Assembly: GCA_038373865.1 (NCBI GenBank)
Contig: JAXGGA010002335.1
Location: 60,765-124,764 of the forward strand
Direction of reading: 5' to 3'
From: Uloborus plumipes
Lineage: Eukaryota > Arthropoda > Arachnida > Araneae > Uloboridae
Length of the DNA: 64,000 nucleotides
The notes below the pieces were generated by a model, which ran no database searches, was not told the origin of the DNA, and worked only from the letters and a program-made list of their open reading frames with translations. Positions 11,800-24,100 of this stretch are shown here, in pieces. Position numbers and translations under genes: made by a program. Every line of letters starts with the position of its first letter. Within the stretch, counting starts at the first letter, position 1.

Positions 11800-12595
11800 T
11801 CTACTTATATTAAAAACTGAGTATCTTTCTATCTATCTATGTCACGCTTCTTTCTCCTGAACGCCAACGAACTGAAAGTCGAACCAGGTACCGATAGATA
11901 GGTAATTTTTCAAGCTTCATTAGTTTCAATTCATATAATTATACGATTTTAATTAGCAAAGATATTAATTAATAAGTAGTCAAATTTAAAGCGATTAAGC
12001 CTAATGAATGATTAAATATGAAATCCATTGTTGCCAAACCGTCGTTGCTATGAAACAGTAATAAAAATGATAATGAGAATTTTGAATGAAGGCTTAACTA
12101 AATCAAACACGAAACTCATAAGCGGACCACTTACGTATTATTTTTATCGCTAGCTACTTGTAATATTTTGAAGCATTCATTTGTTGAAAGGCCATCTACT
12201 TACATAAAAAACTGAGTATCTATGTCTGCTTTTTTCCTTTAAGCGAGATGAACTTACTGAAACTTTCCTTACCATCTGGAAAGCGCGCAGCCGCTCAATA
12301 ATTCGAATGATTTTTTTTTTTATATAGGAAAAAAAGTAAAGAACTTGAAGCCGCCTCGATTAGCGAGCCCGCCTTGGCGGGGAGTAGTTTTCATAAAATT
12401 TCCTCACTACTTTCAAGACACGAAGTGCCCGTGCAAACGGCCGGGTCACGTGCGTGGTATGTCTTGAAAATCTACCATGAACAATTAAAATTACTACTAA
12501 ACTAATATAACTACAGAATGAGGTAAAAGTTAGAGAGGGGGCACGTTATGCATCAACATGCCGCAGGAAGCTAATCTAGCTGCCTTGGCAGCTAG
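11800..12595 (+). mobile_element. Helitron-like non-autonomous element, copy 2
   Basis: Starts at the base after copy 1 ends (CTAG|TCTACTTATATT) and repeats its whole layout, including the internal 5'-end-like sequence near 12194 and the terminal hairpin, here CTAGCTGCC-TT-GGCAGCTAG ending at 12595. Many small differences from copy 1 show the tandem pair is not brand new. Head-to-tail arrays are a known outcome of Helitron transposition. Confidence 0.75.
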
Positions 12596-13171
12596 TTATA
12601 TAATAATAGACTGCTATTTTAAGCTATGATGTTTTGTAGCATCAGTTTGGTACCTCAGAGAGAAGCGAGGGCACTGCAAACATGGGCGGAGTTTATGGAG
12701 GGTGGCAACGGGGGGGCAATTGCCCCCCCAACCAGTTTTGTTTTTGTGGGAATATCTTGATCACATTCATTTACTTATTCTTTAAGAATAATAAGCACGG
12801 ACGAAATTATAGCACGGACGAAAATTTGCAACATTATTTGTTCCCTTTTTGACAAAAAGGTATATATACTATAAGATTTCCCGTGTTTGTGTGTGTTGTT
12901 CTGGCGCGATTTACTCCTAGAACGAATTAGTCAACTCAGCGATAACATCGATCTTCGGATCATAACTCAAATTTTTTCGATATTTCGAAATGAATTTCAA
13001 TTGATTTTTTTTTTCTCATTTAACGCGCAGTATTTTTTCCTTATTCTCCCGATAACTCGAACTTTTTCCTCAAACACGGTAGCAGAAATGTACCAAGAAT
13101 AATATCATGTGTAGCACTAGTCCGCAGTTCACTCAATTTAAATGAAACAGCATTTATCTCGATAATGTTCA

Positions 13172-13950
13172 ATGTACTTTTATTTTGCTTACTTTATGTG
13201 CCTTTCAAACCAAGCGTATTATTATTATTCCAGATCCCAAATAAGAAAGGAGTAGGAAAACCAGTTTATATTACTGAATTTTTTTATTAACGCAGAAAAA
13301 AACAAAATAAAACCTGGTACAGAATCACCCGAATAGTGAGGAGAAAGTAAGGGTTGTAAATTTTTTACGAACTATTATAACTCCAGCTTTGATTTTTTTT
13401 TTTTTTTGTGTGGCGTGTGGATTCGTGTATTTAACTGCTGAAATGGTCACGTCCTGGGAGACATTCTCCGATCCTTTTTTAATACAAGATCATATAGCAA
13501 CTACAGAGCGACTGTTGGCTGCTAGGTACATCTACAAGTTCATCCTCATTTGTACTTTTATTTTGCATATAAAAACCTTAGTCGCCATTGCAAAACAAGC
13601 GTAATTATATATTATTCCAGATCCCAAAATAAGAAAGGGAATAAGGCGGAAATCACGTTTATAATTACTGAATTGTTTTTTAAGACGCAGAAAAAAACAA
13701 AAATAAAATCCTAGGTACAATTCACCGAATACGTTGGAGAAAAGTGGTTGTAATTTTTTACGACCTATATACTCCGTGCTTTTGATTTTATTTTTTTTTT
13801 TTTTGTCTTTTGTGCATGAATTCGTTATTTCACACTGCTGAAAGGGTCCACGTCAGGAGACATTCGGATCCTTTTATAATAAAGAACTAAGCAACAAAGC
13901 ACTGCACATGGTGCTGCTGGTACAGTCTACAAGATACATCCTCAAAAAAG
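13172..13950 (+). repeat. Diverged tandem duplication of about 375 bp
   Basis: The block at about 13172-13550 (TTTTATTTTGC, CCAGATCCCAAATAAGAAAG, CGCAGAAAAAAACAAA, CTGCTGAAATGGTCACGTC) recurs in order at about 13551-13950 with many indels. It looks like an old duplicated mobile-element segment. The class is not recognised. Confidence 0.65.
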
Positions 13951-14559
13951 TAATGTAAATCATGTGAATGACGAAACAACTAATTAGTACCGAGAGATCA
14001 CATGCTTGAGTGCAGGAAAAGCTCTGTTTTGTGATCTGGGGAAATTTAGAAACAGGCCCAGTCCGTCTTCCACAATTGTAAGTTGCTTACCCATTCCCCA
14101 AATATTGCAGGTTTCAAATCGCATATTACGATAAATTTGATTGAGCTTGAGTACAGCGTCCTCATATTCTGAATTCACTCGTGTCCAGAGGAATGTCTAA
14201 TCCTCCACGAATCTCTCCTCATGATCTGGGAATGGAATTGAAAACCTAATTGACTCTCAACAGAACATCTGGATTGTTTGGACCCCAGCCAACATAGGGT
14301 ATGAAAGAGAATGAAAGACAGCGTGACGAATTGGGCAAACCGTGGACATTCCAAAGATCTCATCCTCCATTGTGGGTCTCCTGTAGTGATAATTATTCAA
14401 GACCAACAAAAGCCAACTGCCTGGGAGGATGCACGAGAATGCTCTTCACTCTTGGCGAGAAGTTCGAAATATGCCACCAACTTCCAACATCTTCCTTCCA
14501 TCAAACAAGGATATATAAGGACCTGACTCTCGAAAAACTGGTTCTGGGATGTTATTAGT

Positions 14560-15420
14560 TTTTTCTGAGACTGAGGACCAGAACGCTCTTCTTACAAATA
14601 GACAATTTCTTTAAAAATCAAAGTAGGGCCCACACTCCCTTTATGCCTCTAGGTCTGTGGGTGTAGTGGACGCTGTGGGATCACTTTTGTTCTTTCGGGT
14701 CAGCTTTATGAAGCCCCAGAGAGGGTTGCTTGCGAATTCAACTTGGTGGAACCCCTATCTCCTTCTCTTCCCATTTATGGTTGGATAACGTCCCGCCTTT
14801 CGGGTCAGTTCGCGACGACCTGCCGGTTTCAGGGTTTACGTGTGCCGTCGTTTTTGGTTGAGCTGGGTTCTTCTGATTCCACGCTCTGTAAGTTCGGCCC
14901 GTTATTTTTGGAGGAATAGTTAGAGGCAAAGCCAAAGCATCGTAGCATAGGCCCTCAAAGTTACGGTGAAAGGAAAGAAAGAAAGAAAGAAAAAGAAAGG
15001 TATAGCGGTCAGCACAGGACAGTGGTATTCTCGTTTTGCTTGTCATATGTTTTGTTTCCACGAACTCAAGTAAAATGTACTTACTGAAAAGGGTTAAATA
15101 AATTGGAAGAAGATTACGGGACAAACTTGAAAAGCATGCAGTCAGTCAAGCTTATACAGGTGTGGCAATGGCCAAAATTCTTTAGGTCAATTTTAAAAAT
15201 ACCCAACAGAATCGTGTGGCGGTACAAGTAACTGAATCCCACAAAAAACTTATGGTTTGAAAATGAGGGACATACTGTCAAGACAAAATTTAAGCTATTT
15301 TGACTTTATTTGAGGCTAGGTAGAAGGCATTGCCCTTCCGAGGGCACAGGATGAACAGTCAAATAAAAAAAGGCAAATAGTTGGAACTGTGTTGCAGCTT
15401 TTCTCAGCAGGTATGATAAA
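14560..15420. other. Unassigned, locally GC-richer stretch
   Basis: Base composition is richer in G+C than the surroundings around 14640-14900, and there is a GAAA microsatellite near 14970-14997. A minus-strand ORF of 128 codons covers part of it, but the product shows no family motif. It probably belongs to the same decayed mobile-element cluster as the transposase remnant downstream. Confidence 0.3.
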
Positions 15421-15479
15421 AAATCTTTAAAGGATAAAATATGAGCGGTATATTTTTAACCTCACTGGTCATACTATCA

Positions 15480-16660
15480 CGAGAATGAAATCTTAGCAAT
15501 TTGTAGCCCAGATGAAGTAAGTAGTATTACGTAAAATTGTAGGCCGAAATTAATGAAGCAGAATGGTTTTCTCTTATGGCTGGACGAAGACCAAGTCCCA
15601 CAGGAGCTATGTTATTAGCTTTAGATTATTTCATAACAATGAAATTAAAAGACATGGCTTTATAGCAATGAAAAGATGTTTCTCTCAAGTCCTCCGGACG
15701 GCGCAATCGCTGTCCGGGGGAAATGTAATACTTGCCATTTCTGGAAGGAAATTGGAAAACATTGCTATCATGACTGACTAGGACAGTCTTATGATGGAGC
15801 AAGTGTCCATGTCAGGGTGTTAATAGTGGACGGCAAAACACAAATGAGTATGGAGCCAGAATCCTTACGCAATGTATGTTGAAGTGTGCACTATCTGGAA
15901 CAACCACAAATTAAAGCATTGCAAATCGTTTAATGCATGTAAAAGTAACGATATAAGTTGCTTCTTTTTTAATGTTTTTACCGTCCATTGTTTACGTTTA
16001 TTTTCTCTGCTCTGAGATACTTTGCTCATAAAATGAGGGGAACTTCAAAAGGAAATGAAAGATTTAATGAAGATTTAACAAGCCTTGGCCACAATGAAAT
16101 TACACAGCCTAAGTGATACAAGTATGGGCAAAGCAGTGGCAACAGGCCGTTTTGTCTGTTTCAAAGGAAATTTTTTTAGTCCTTTTGCTGTTTTAAGGAC
16201 GACATGAATGTTCCTAAGGCATCTCCAATCACCCTCAAGCTACAGGACTGTTGTCGGCAATTATCGTCGCTTCCTATTTCCCAAAAGCTTTGGAAGCTGT
16301 ATAAACCGCGGTTCTCAAAGCTGAAATGGCAATTTAACGAAAATGTTTTCTCAAATTCGGCGAGGAGTTACAAAGGATATGCAGTTAAAAATGTTAGTGG
16401 AGGAATTAAGGAAAGAAAGTGCTATGTAGAATCACGTCTGACCTCATATCCTAATGTAAAAAAGCTATTAAAGATCTCCATTGACTTATCCATGCAATAG
16501 CGTCAACGTGTGAGAGATTTAAATATGAATTTAGTGAATCAATTAACAATAAAGTGAAACCGAAAAGTGGGCTGGGTGATGACTGTATTAATTTGATAGA
16601 TTGTGAAAGTACAAATTCTGTTCAAGCTAAGCATTGTGTCAACAAGGCTTACAGAGACAC
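15480..16660 (+). pseudogene. Decayed hAT/ZMYM-type transposase
   Basis: Broken frames on the + strand carry fragments of the hAT-related transposase family with DUF4371-like organisation. Near 15555-15590 a frame reads AEWFSLMA and then, after a shift, DETKS, matching the family's 'A-x-(Y/F)-F-S-L-x-A-D-E-T' block. Near 15780-15815 GQSYDGASV is followed, after a 1-base shift, by MSG, matching the family's 'GQ-x-YDGA-x-x-MSG' block. The later frame 16204-16500 is open but not recognised. Several stops and frameshifts make it non-functional. Ends are approximate. Confidence 0.5.
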
Positions 16661-16661
16661 A

Positions 16662-17981
16662 GTAATAACGTTATAGTACTTATAGATTATTGTGTGTAAT
16701 GATTTGAGAAAGAAAAATGCTCAAACTTTATAATTTTATAACACTTCGAAAATTATCAAGGTAAAAACTATTTGAGCTAACGAAACATAAGGTAGGAACA
16801 AAAAAACACTCACCTATAGTAGATTGTCCATGTATTGGATTCTTTATTAGTACACGTTAATCTAGCACATAAACTTGCAAAAACGCTATAATCAAACGGC
16901 CTTGGGTGGGGGGGGTTGTAAGTCGTATGCCTTATAGTTAAAAAAAAAAAAACCTTGCCCCCCAGGTTTTCTGTCCTAAATCCGCCTATGACTGCAAAAT
17001 GTCCATATCGATACTCACAGTGATGTAGCTGTTCTGGGTGACAGATTCGCCAAAAGTAGATATCAGGGGTTTAAATTCTGCTTCGATGTTGAAATCCTGC
17101 TACTTTCTGCCCAAAAAAAGATAAAATTCGCCAATTCTGCTTCCGGCTGCTCTGAGAGGAAAAAAAAATTAATGCTTTGCTTTTAAAATTTCTTCAAAGT
17201 TGCTCAAAGTATGCCAAAGATTACTACTACATTATGTTCCAAAGCAGTAAAATTTGCCAATTTTGAACCCGCCTGCTGCCGGAAATGGAACGTTGGAAGT
17301 TTTAATTTTAAAAGCTTGCGGAAAAGTTATCCTATCAGAAAATCATTTTTTCTGGTTTTTGGCAGTGATGTCATAAAATCGTGAACAGCTACCTACTTTT
17401 TCAGTTTATACCCTTAAAACTATATTTACCAATATAGTTCAGGGTCAATTTTGGTAGAAGACACCCTTTTAGCAGGATCTCACTCTACCATTTGCAATTT
17501 ATTTCTTCAGACATTTTTCTTTTTTACTCCTAATAATTTCTGTATTTTTTCTGTACAAATTTTCCCTCTACCCTGCCCCTTCCCGCCAGACCAATGGTTT
17601 TGAATCGCCTAGACATACATGCTACAATGAATCAACATAATAGTAAATTTGTGGAAATGAATTGAAAATGCAATTCATTTTGTTTTTGTATAAAATCCTC
17701 TTTTTGATATTTTTTTTTTTTTTGTTCAATGTGCTACCAAATATCTATGTATCATTCCTAATTGAGATTCTTTTCTTTGTTTTCATTCTGATGTATTGAG
17801 TTCATGTAAAATGGCACACCTAGCTTGGTGATTTTGACACCTAAAAACTTGTAGCAGGCGTCATCATGCCACATAAATTTAAGTTCTTATTTCTAACCCT
17901 GTTTGTATTCCATATTTGAAACTGTTTGGGAGTTTGTTTGTCTTTTCACTACTAACATTGATGCCAATGCTTTCCACCCAG
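16662..17981. other. Presumed elongase 5' intron or flank
   Basis: No exon could be recognised. The elongase exon at 17982 enters in phase 1, so a donor exon ending in G must lie upstream, here or further left. A G-run near 16905 and AAATCCGCCTATGACTG near 16978 resemble a hAT-type end. Confidence 0.4.
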
Positions 17982-18169
17982 ATAAACGTGTAGCTGATTG
18001 GCCACTCATGCAATCTCCTATACCGACGGTGGCTTTAATCATTTTCTACTTAAACACCGTTTACTTCGGACCAATCATTATGAAAAATCGAAAGCCTGTG
18101 CAGATGCGTTGGGTGCTCGTCTTTTACAACCTGTTTATGATGCTCCTCAATTTGTATATTGGTGTGGAG
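17982..18169 (+). CDS. Elongase exon A
   Basis: Acceptor TTTCCACCCAG ends at 17981 and donor GTATGT starts at 18170. The first two bases complete an Asp codon (phase 1); the exon ends in phase 0 after Gly-Val-Glu. It encodes [13 protein letters not shown], the first membrane segments and [19 protein letters not shown]. Open frame continues upstream to 17903, but the branch-point-like CTAAC (17952) and C/T-rich run favour the acceptor at 17980-17981. Confidence 0.9.
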
Positions 18170-21100
18170 GTATGTCTCACTCTCTCGCCTGCGTCTAGCC
18201 CCCAGTTCCACCCTCTCGTAGCTCGATTCGCCTGCCTGCCGTAGTTGGTTATGCCTGTGTAGATGCATGCGTTTAGTAGTGAGTAGAAGAATGTCTTGTG
18301 ATACAATTGTGAGATTTTTTGTTTTCTTTGCGCAGAAGAAGCAACTTAAAATTAATGTGCATGGATTTGAAAATGTTGCGGTAAAATTATTTTGCAAGAT
18401 TGAATATGATTATGATGTATTTATTTGGGCCTCTATTTCTAGTTGCACAAAAAGCTTGCAACTTATTGAATTTTAAGAATATGTAGTGAAGTTAAAATAA
18501 ACGTTATTATGTGTTGTCCTTGTTGGCTGTTATTTTCATTGGTCTAAAAATGTCTTCTTAACTTGAGCTTTCTTGTATTCAATGTTTTAAAGCTCGTGAA
18601 ACATTTGTTTTAATAAATATCATTCTACATTTCCCTCGACATGTGTAAGAAATGTTTATTTTATTAGCGTATGATCTATATTGCTATCATCAGCCTAGCT
18701 AATGAAGTATATCTGACTGTGGAATATTCTTCAATCTTTTTATAATAAAAAGTTGTTTCATTTTCCTTAAAATGCATGTATGGAATATTTTTGAAAAATC
18801 AAACTATTTTTCACAAAAAAAAACTTGAAATTTTTTAATTTACTTTATCATTTGAAATTTAATTTATCATTTGATTCAAGCGGCTTCTTAGGATACTAAA
18901 AAACTACTGTCTTTGCTTAGAAGAGTGACAAAGCTGCTTTACTCCCGCTAATTTATCTTACCTATTTATTTTCAAAATATTATACCATGTTTTACATACA
19001 GTAACTTCCCAGTTATCTGCGGTAAACAGGTCAGTAGAAAGGCTGATAAGCTAATGTGTACGGATAGTAGGGAGGGTTATATTAATTAGGGCATAATAAA
19101 TGCTAAAATAAACTTCTGAATCAATCAATGCTATTGGTTATTTTTCATTCTCAAGTTAATGCCATTTAGAGAATTCTCTCAGTCAGACACATTTATGAGA
19201 TCACGTACACTCATAGCATACACTCACTGATGCCTGAAAACTGTCGATAGATAGTTTCTCATTGATTTTTGTTGCAGTAATTAATTAAATAAAAAGTAAA
19301 TTCCTCTGGTACGGCCGATATACTGGAATCAAAAGGAGAATAACTGGGACTTTATGGTTCATACTGGTGAACGTTGTTAAGACGAACTCACAACACTCTT
19401 AAACTCAATTTGTCTTAAACATAGTTTTTAGCCAACAAAGAATAAACGACAAACCCAATGACAGGTATCCAAAATGTAGTTGGTCTTAGCATTAACTTGG
19501 TTTAAGCATGTTTGAATTAAGGAAATCTGACTGTATTTTGTCTTAACAAAGAATAAAACTTTTTTTCTTCTGAGTTTTGCATATTTTTTTTAAAAATGTT
19601 TTCTCTCCTGCAGTTACTTGTTTGTGCTCTTCGTCGTAGCTATAATTGGTCGTGTCAACTTGTCGACTTTTCTGAAAATCCACATGAAGTTCGGGTATGA
19701 AAATTTTTGCTCTACTGAAAATTGGGGTTTTGAAACAAAGCAAAAGTCAGTTTGATATAGTTCAGTCAGTTTTGTACTGTAATCAACTTATCAATATTTT
19801 CTGATTTAACTTTAATCATGTAGTTATCATCATTGCTTGTACATTGCCGCATTCATGATAAAAAAGAGAATTTAGTGAAAATGCAAATACAGTCGAACCT
19901 CCATATATCAAAATCCACATTTCGAAATTTTCTATATGTCAAACAGTTTACAAAAGAAAAGGTTCCCGATAAAATTTTTAGGGCATTAAAAAAATACAAA
20001 CATTTTTTACAACAATGGCTATTTGGCAAGACTTTCGTAGTTCGTTTTTTCCTTTTTAAAGAATGCAACTATGATCATTGTAACCAATGTCTAGATTACT
20101 GTTTATTTAAAAGTAATAAACAATTTGTTTTAGCAGTTCTTTTTCTAATTAATAATTTTCATGTCATGTATTTCACAAATAAATTAGAAATAGAGCTTCA
20201 TATTAAAAATACATTAACTTAAAGGTTAATGTGTTAGGAATAATAATTGGGATGAATTAAGCTTGCTTCTATGTATTGAAATTTTTAGGTATCAAATTGT
20301 TACTTCGATATATGGAGGTCCGAGTGTATGCATAAAATAAAATTCTTCATTTTTAACTGAATTAACAACCGTTATTTTTTGCGAATGAAAACCAGCAGTG
20401 TTCTTTACTTTTTTTTAGTTGAACTGGAACAAGAAATTCTGGTTCAAAGCCTTGCTTAGCATAGTTTTATACATAAAAATTCAGAAATATTAAACAGCAT
20501 CTTTTCTTTTTCTATTGCAGATTGCTAAAGCGTTGTGGTGGTACTATTTTTCCAAGCTTCTAGAATTTTTTGATACCTGGTTTTTTATTTTACGGAAGAA
20601 AAACAACCAGCTCTCCTTTCTTCACATATATCACCACTCCACGATGTTCGGTCTCTGGTGGATTGGCGTGAAGTGGGTTCCTGGGGGATCATGTAATGAC
20701 ATTATTTTATATTTTGAATGACATAGTAGTCCAAGAGCCAGCAACGTCGGAAAAACAGGAATTTTAAGACATCTGGCTCTTTAATATATCTTTCCAGGGG
20801 TGATTGTGTTCCGGCATTTTACCGAATTTCCGGTATTTTCATGATCGATTCTGGTATTTTCATGTTCGAAAATACTGGAAATAAAATATTTTTAATTATG
20901 CTTTTGTCTTCCCACCTTTGGTAATTTTTTTTTTGAACTTTCGGTGATTTTCCAATAAATACTAATAATATTCATCGAACAAAAATGTTAAGATGCCATT
21001 CTATTTTTTTTTTTTTGACTAAAAACTATTTGAAACTGTTCGAATGTATGAAATGTGTCTTTGTTTATGAAAGGCAATTTATTATTGAATATGTATAATT

Positions 21101-24100
21101 ATAAAATTAAGTGTGCACCCCCCCCCCCCCACACACACACACATTTTCTCTTCAAAACTTTCAGGTATTTTTTCATGAACTTACAACCACCCCTGATCTT
21201 TCCCTGTGCCCTTCTAAGCAGCTGCGGGCTGTCTGGTGGCAGAAGGGGGTTGCATTTTTGACTGCGCATCACACTTTTACTGGTGAAAATAGTGGTTTTT
21301 AAGTCATTTTCGAGCAATTCCACGTCAAATTAATCATGAAAAAAAGTTTTTTACCTCATCATTTCCAATTTAACAAAATTTAGTGTGAAGGACGCATATG
21401 ACAAGACAAGCAAGTCTGCCATTTTTTTTTATTTCTACTTCAAAAATTGTATGAAATACAGAGCTGTTAAAAGACTCAAAAAGTATGAAAAAAAAAACGT
21501 TTTTGTATGAAAATGACTGTAACTTATTTTCTAATTATAGAAAAACACAAATTATAAAATTATCAAAGTAAAAAATAGAGCTTTCCATTAATATATTACA
21601 TGACTTTCTTATGACAGGTTGAGGCTTTTAATTGCTCCAAAAAAAAAAAGGTTTTTGCACGCAAATGACTATAACTTCTTCTCTAATTATAGTAAAATAA
21701 AAATTCAAAAAACGTTATCAAAGTAAAAAATAGAGCTTTCCATTAATATATCACATGACTTTCTTATGACAGGTGGAGGCTTTTAATTGCTCCAAAATGG
21801 TTTAAAAATCACTTTGTACCAGTAAAAGTGCGATGCGCGTATAAAAAGCAATCACTCTCGGGCGCCAAACACCCCGCATGCTGCTTAAAAGAGCATAGGG
21901 GAAAATATATCAAAGAGCCAGACGCCTTAAAATAATGTCTCAAAACCGTTGCTAAATCTTAGACTGTAATGCTTTGCAAGTAACTTCATTGTTCTGAAAT
22001 TCTTCATTTTTATCTTCAGCCCTTCCTGGAGCCATGGCCAACTCTTTCGTCCATGTATTAATGTATTCTTATTATGCATTAAGTGCTATTGGTCCAGCGT
22101 TACAACCCTACTTGTGGTGGAAAAAATATCTTACAATAGTGCAATTGGTAAGCTTTTATATTGTGGATACAGAAAAAAAAAAAACAGCTGAGCTAGCTCT
22201 GCATTTGATTATATATATTTTGTAATCGATATACTGTGGATCCTCGGTAACTCGACACCCCAGCCCGAAAATATTGTTACAAATCTTGTAAATAATTGTT
22301 GTTTTTCCTGCCTTGCACCATTTTTGGCGAGGAATCGCTTGGTGTCACTAGTATTGGTTTTATCTGGCGACATGTTGCAAAAGTATCTGAAGATATCACT
22401 TTTACCCTTTTGTATACCGACACTGTAACATTTTGTAGTTTTTGCACTTCCCCTACATTTAATAAGCATGAAGACATTTTCACTTTGCGTTGCAATATCG
22501 TGGGGTTTTCTTTTTATCGCTAGAATTTTCTTGAATGAATTATTTAAGTTTGTGAATGAACAGAACACTCCAGATTTTGCTAGAATGTTGTAGAAATTTC
22601 CTTCCGAGTATAAATAGCTGTCCAACAGCCTTGAACACAGTTAGTTAGTTTTTCTCAGATTTGATTTCTGAGAGGCTTGTTTTATTCGCTTGGGCGAATG
22701 TTTGTTTTGCTTTTGTAATTTCTTAATTACTGTTCACGTTAGATACGTGGTGCTGAGTTACTGTTGAGAGTACAGTGTGCTGTTTGCTACCTAATTGCTG
22801 GATGATTAGCAATTGTTTCCTTCTCCTATTGTAAATAAGTGTACATAATTGTAAATAAAGTTATAGCTACTTCCTCAAGATTGGAATGATTACTTAAAAA
22901 GTTGAAGGTGCTAGAGACTTGTTATAATATGTAGAGTTAAGTGGGTGTCAACTTACCAAGGTTTCGTAATTTCAACTATTCTAGTGTTTTCTATATTGCT
23001 TATTTACTAGTGCTTCTAAGTCAACGATGCAATTATCCTTGTTATCAAGGTCCTTTTGCCATCTAGAAGTGAATTTTAAATCCAGGATAAATAAGAAAAA
23101 AAATTGATTTTTGGAGCAAAATATCTTGAAATTGCATCTCGGATACAAGCCAATTTTTCAAATTTTTGTGTATTAGAAAGTTTTAGTGATTGGGGGGGGG
23201 GGGGGGAGAAAGGGTAATCCGACTGCTTCACCCCTAATACTCACCTGATATTGCACCATTTGATTCCCCTTCATTGCAATTTGTATGTGAAAAAAAAACT
23301 TGAAAATTCGACCTGTATCCAAGATACCATTTCAAGATATTTTACTCCAAAAATCAATTATTTTTAAATATATTTGCAGGGTTAAAAATTTATTGCAAGA
23401 TAGCAAAAGGTCCTTGATAACGAGGATAATTACATTGTTGATTAAAAATAAAAACTTAAATGATTGATTTGTTTGATAAGAACGACATTACTTTTCGGTT
23501 GCCCTAATAAATTCTGTAAAAGGCAGGACTTAGGGGTGCCCATGCCATGTAAGAGTTTAAGATTTGTGAATTGGTTATTGTTTCTAAAATTGTTTCTTCT
23601 CTCTGTTCTGCTAATTTCAAAGAATATTTGAGGAGAGCTATTAAAGTGACTACCAGCAGCGAGCACTGGGCCAAGTCACATGGGTCCTAGGGTTAAAATG
23701 CTACTTACTTATGAAATGCTTTCTCTAAAATATTTGTCTTACAATAAGTTGATACTTTTCATTATAGATACAATTTGTGTCGGCAATGGTGATGGGAATC
23801 AAAGCAATAATTTACAATTGCCAGTTTACTAGATGGATGCAGTATGCGCTTGTAGCCTATTCTTTTTCTTTCATTGTGTTGTTTGGAAACTTTTATAGAA
23901 ATTCATATTCCAAGAAAAGTATTGAGGTATGTGAATTGACGTTTGTTATTCTATGTTTTCTCTCATGCTATTATTTTTAAAAACAGGGATGAGAATCTTC
24001 CGCGGATCCACGATTTTCCGCTTTTTATAATTTGTCTTCTTTTTCACATTCTAAAAGTTAATGTTGCATCAAGTTTCTCTATATTAAAAAAAAGTAAGCT

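Noticed and set aside
14738..15124. 128-codon minus-strand ORF
   Set aside because: No family motif, Phe/Leu/Ser runs come from a GAAA microsatellite, and the area looks like transposon debris.
18267..18476. Extra elongase exon near 18340-18380 (acceptor TTTGCGCAG)
   Set aside because: The encoded peptide does not match the family; the exon at 19614 does and fits phase on both sides.
19833..20222. 129-codon ORF in the elongase intron
   Set aside because: Lies within a TA-flanked MITE, low-complexity Phe/Lys-rich, no motif.
22209..22625. 138-codon minus-strand ORF
   Set aside because: It runs antisense through the 5' part of a solo LTR; no retroviral-like motif.
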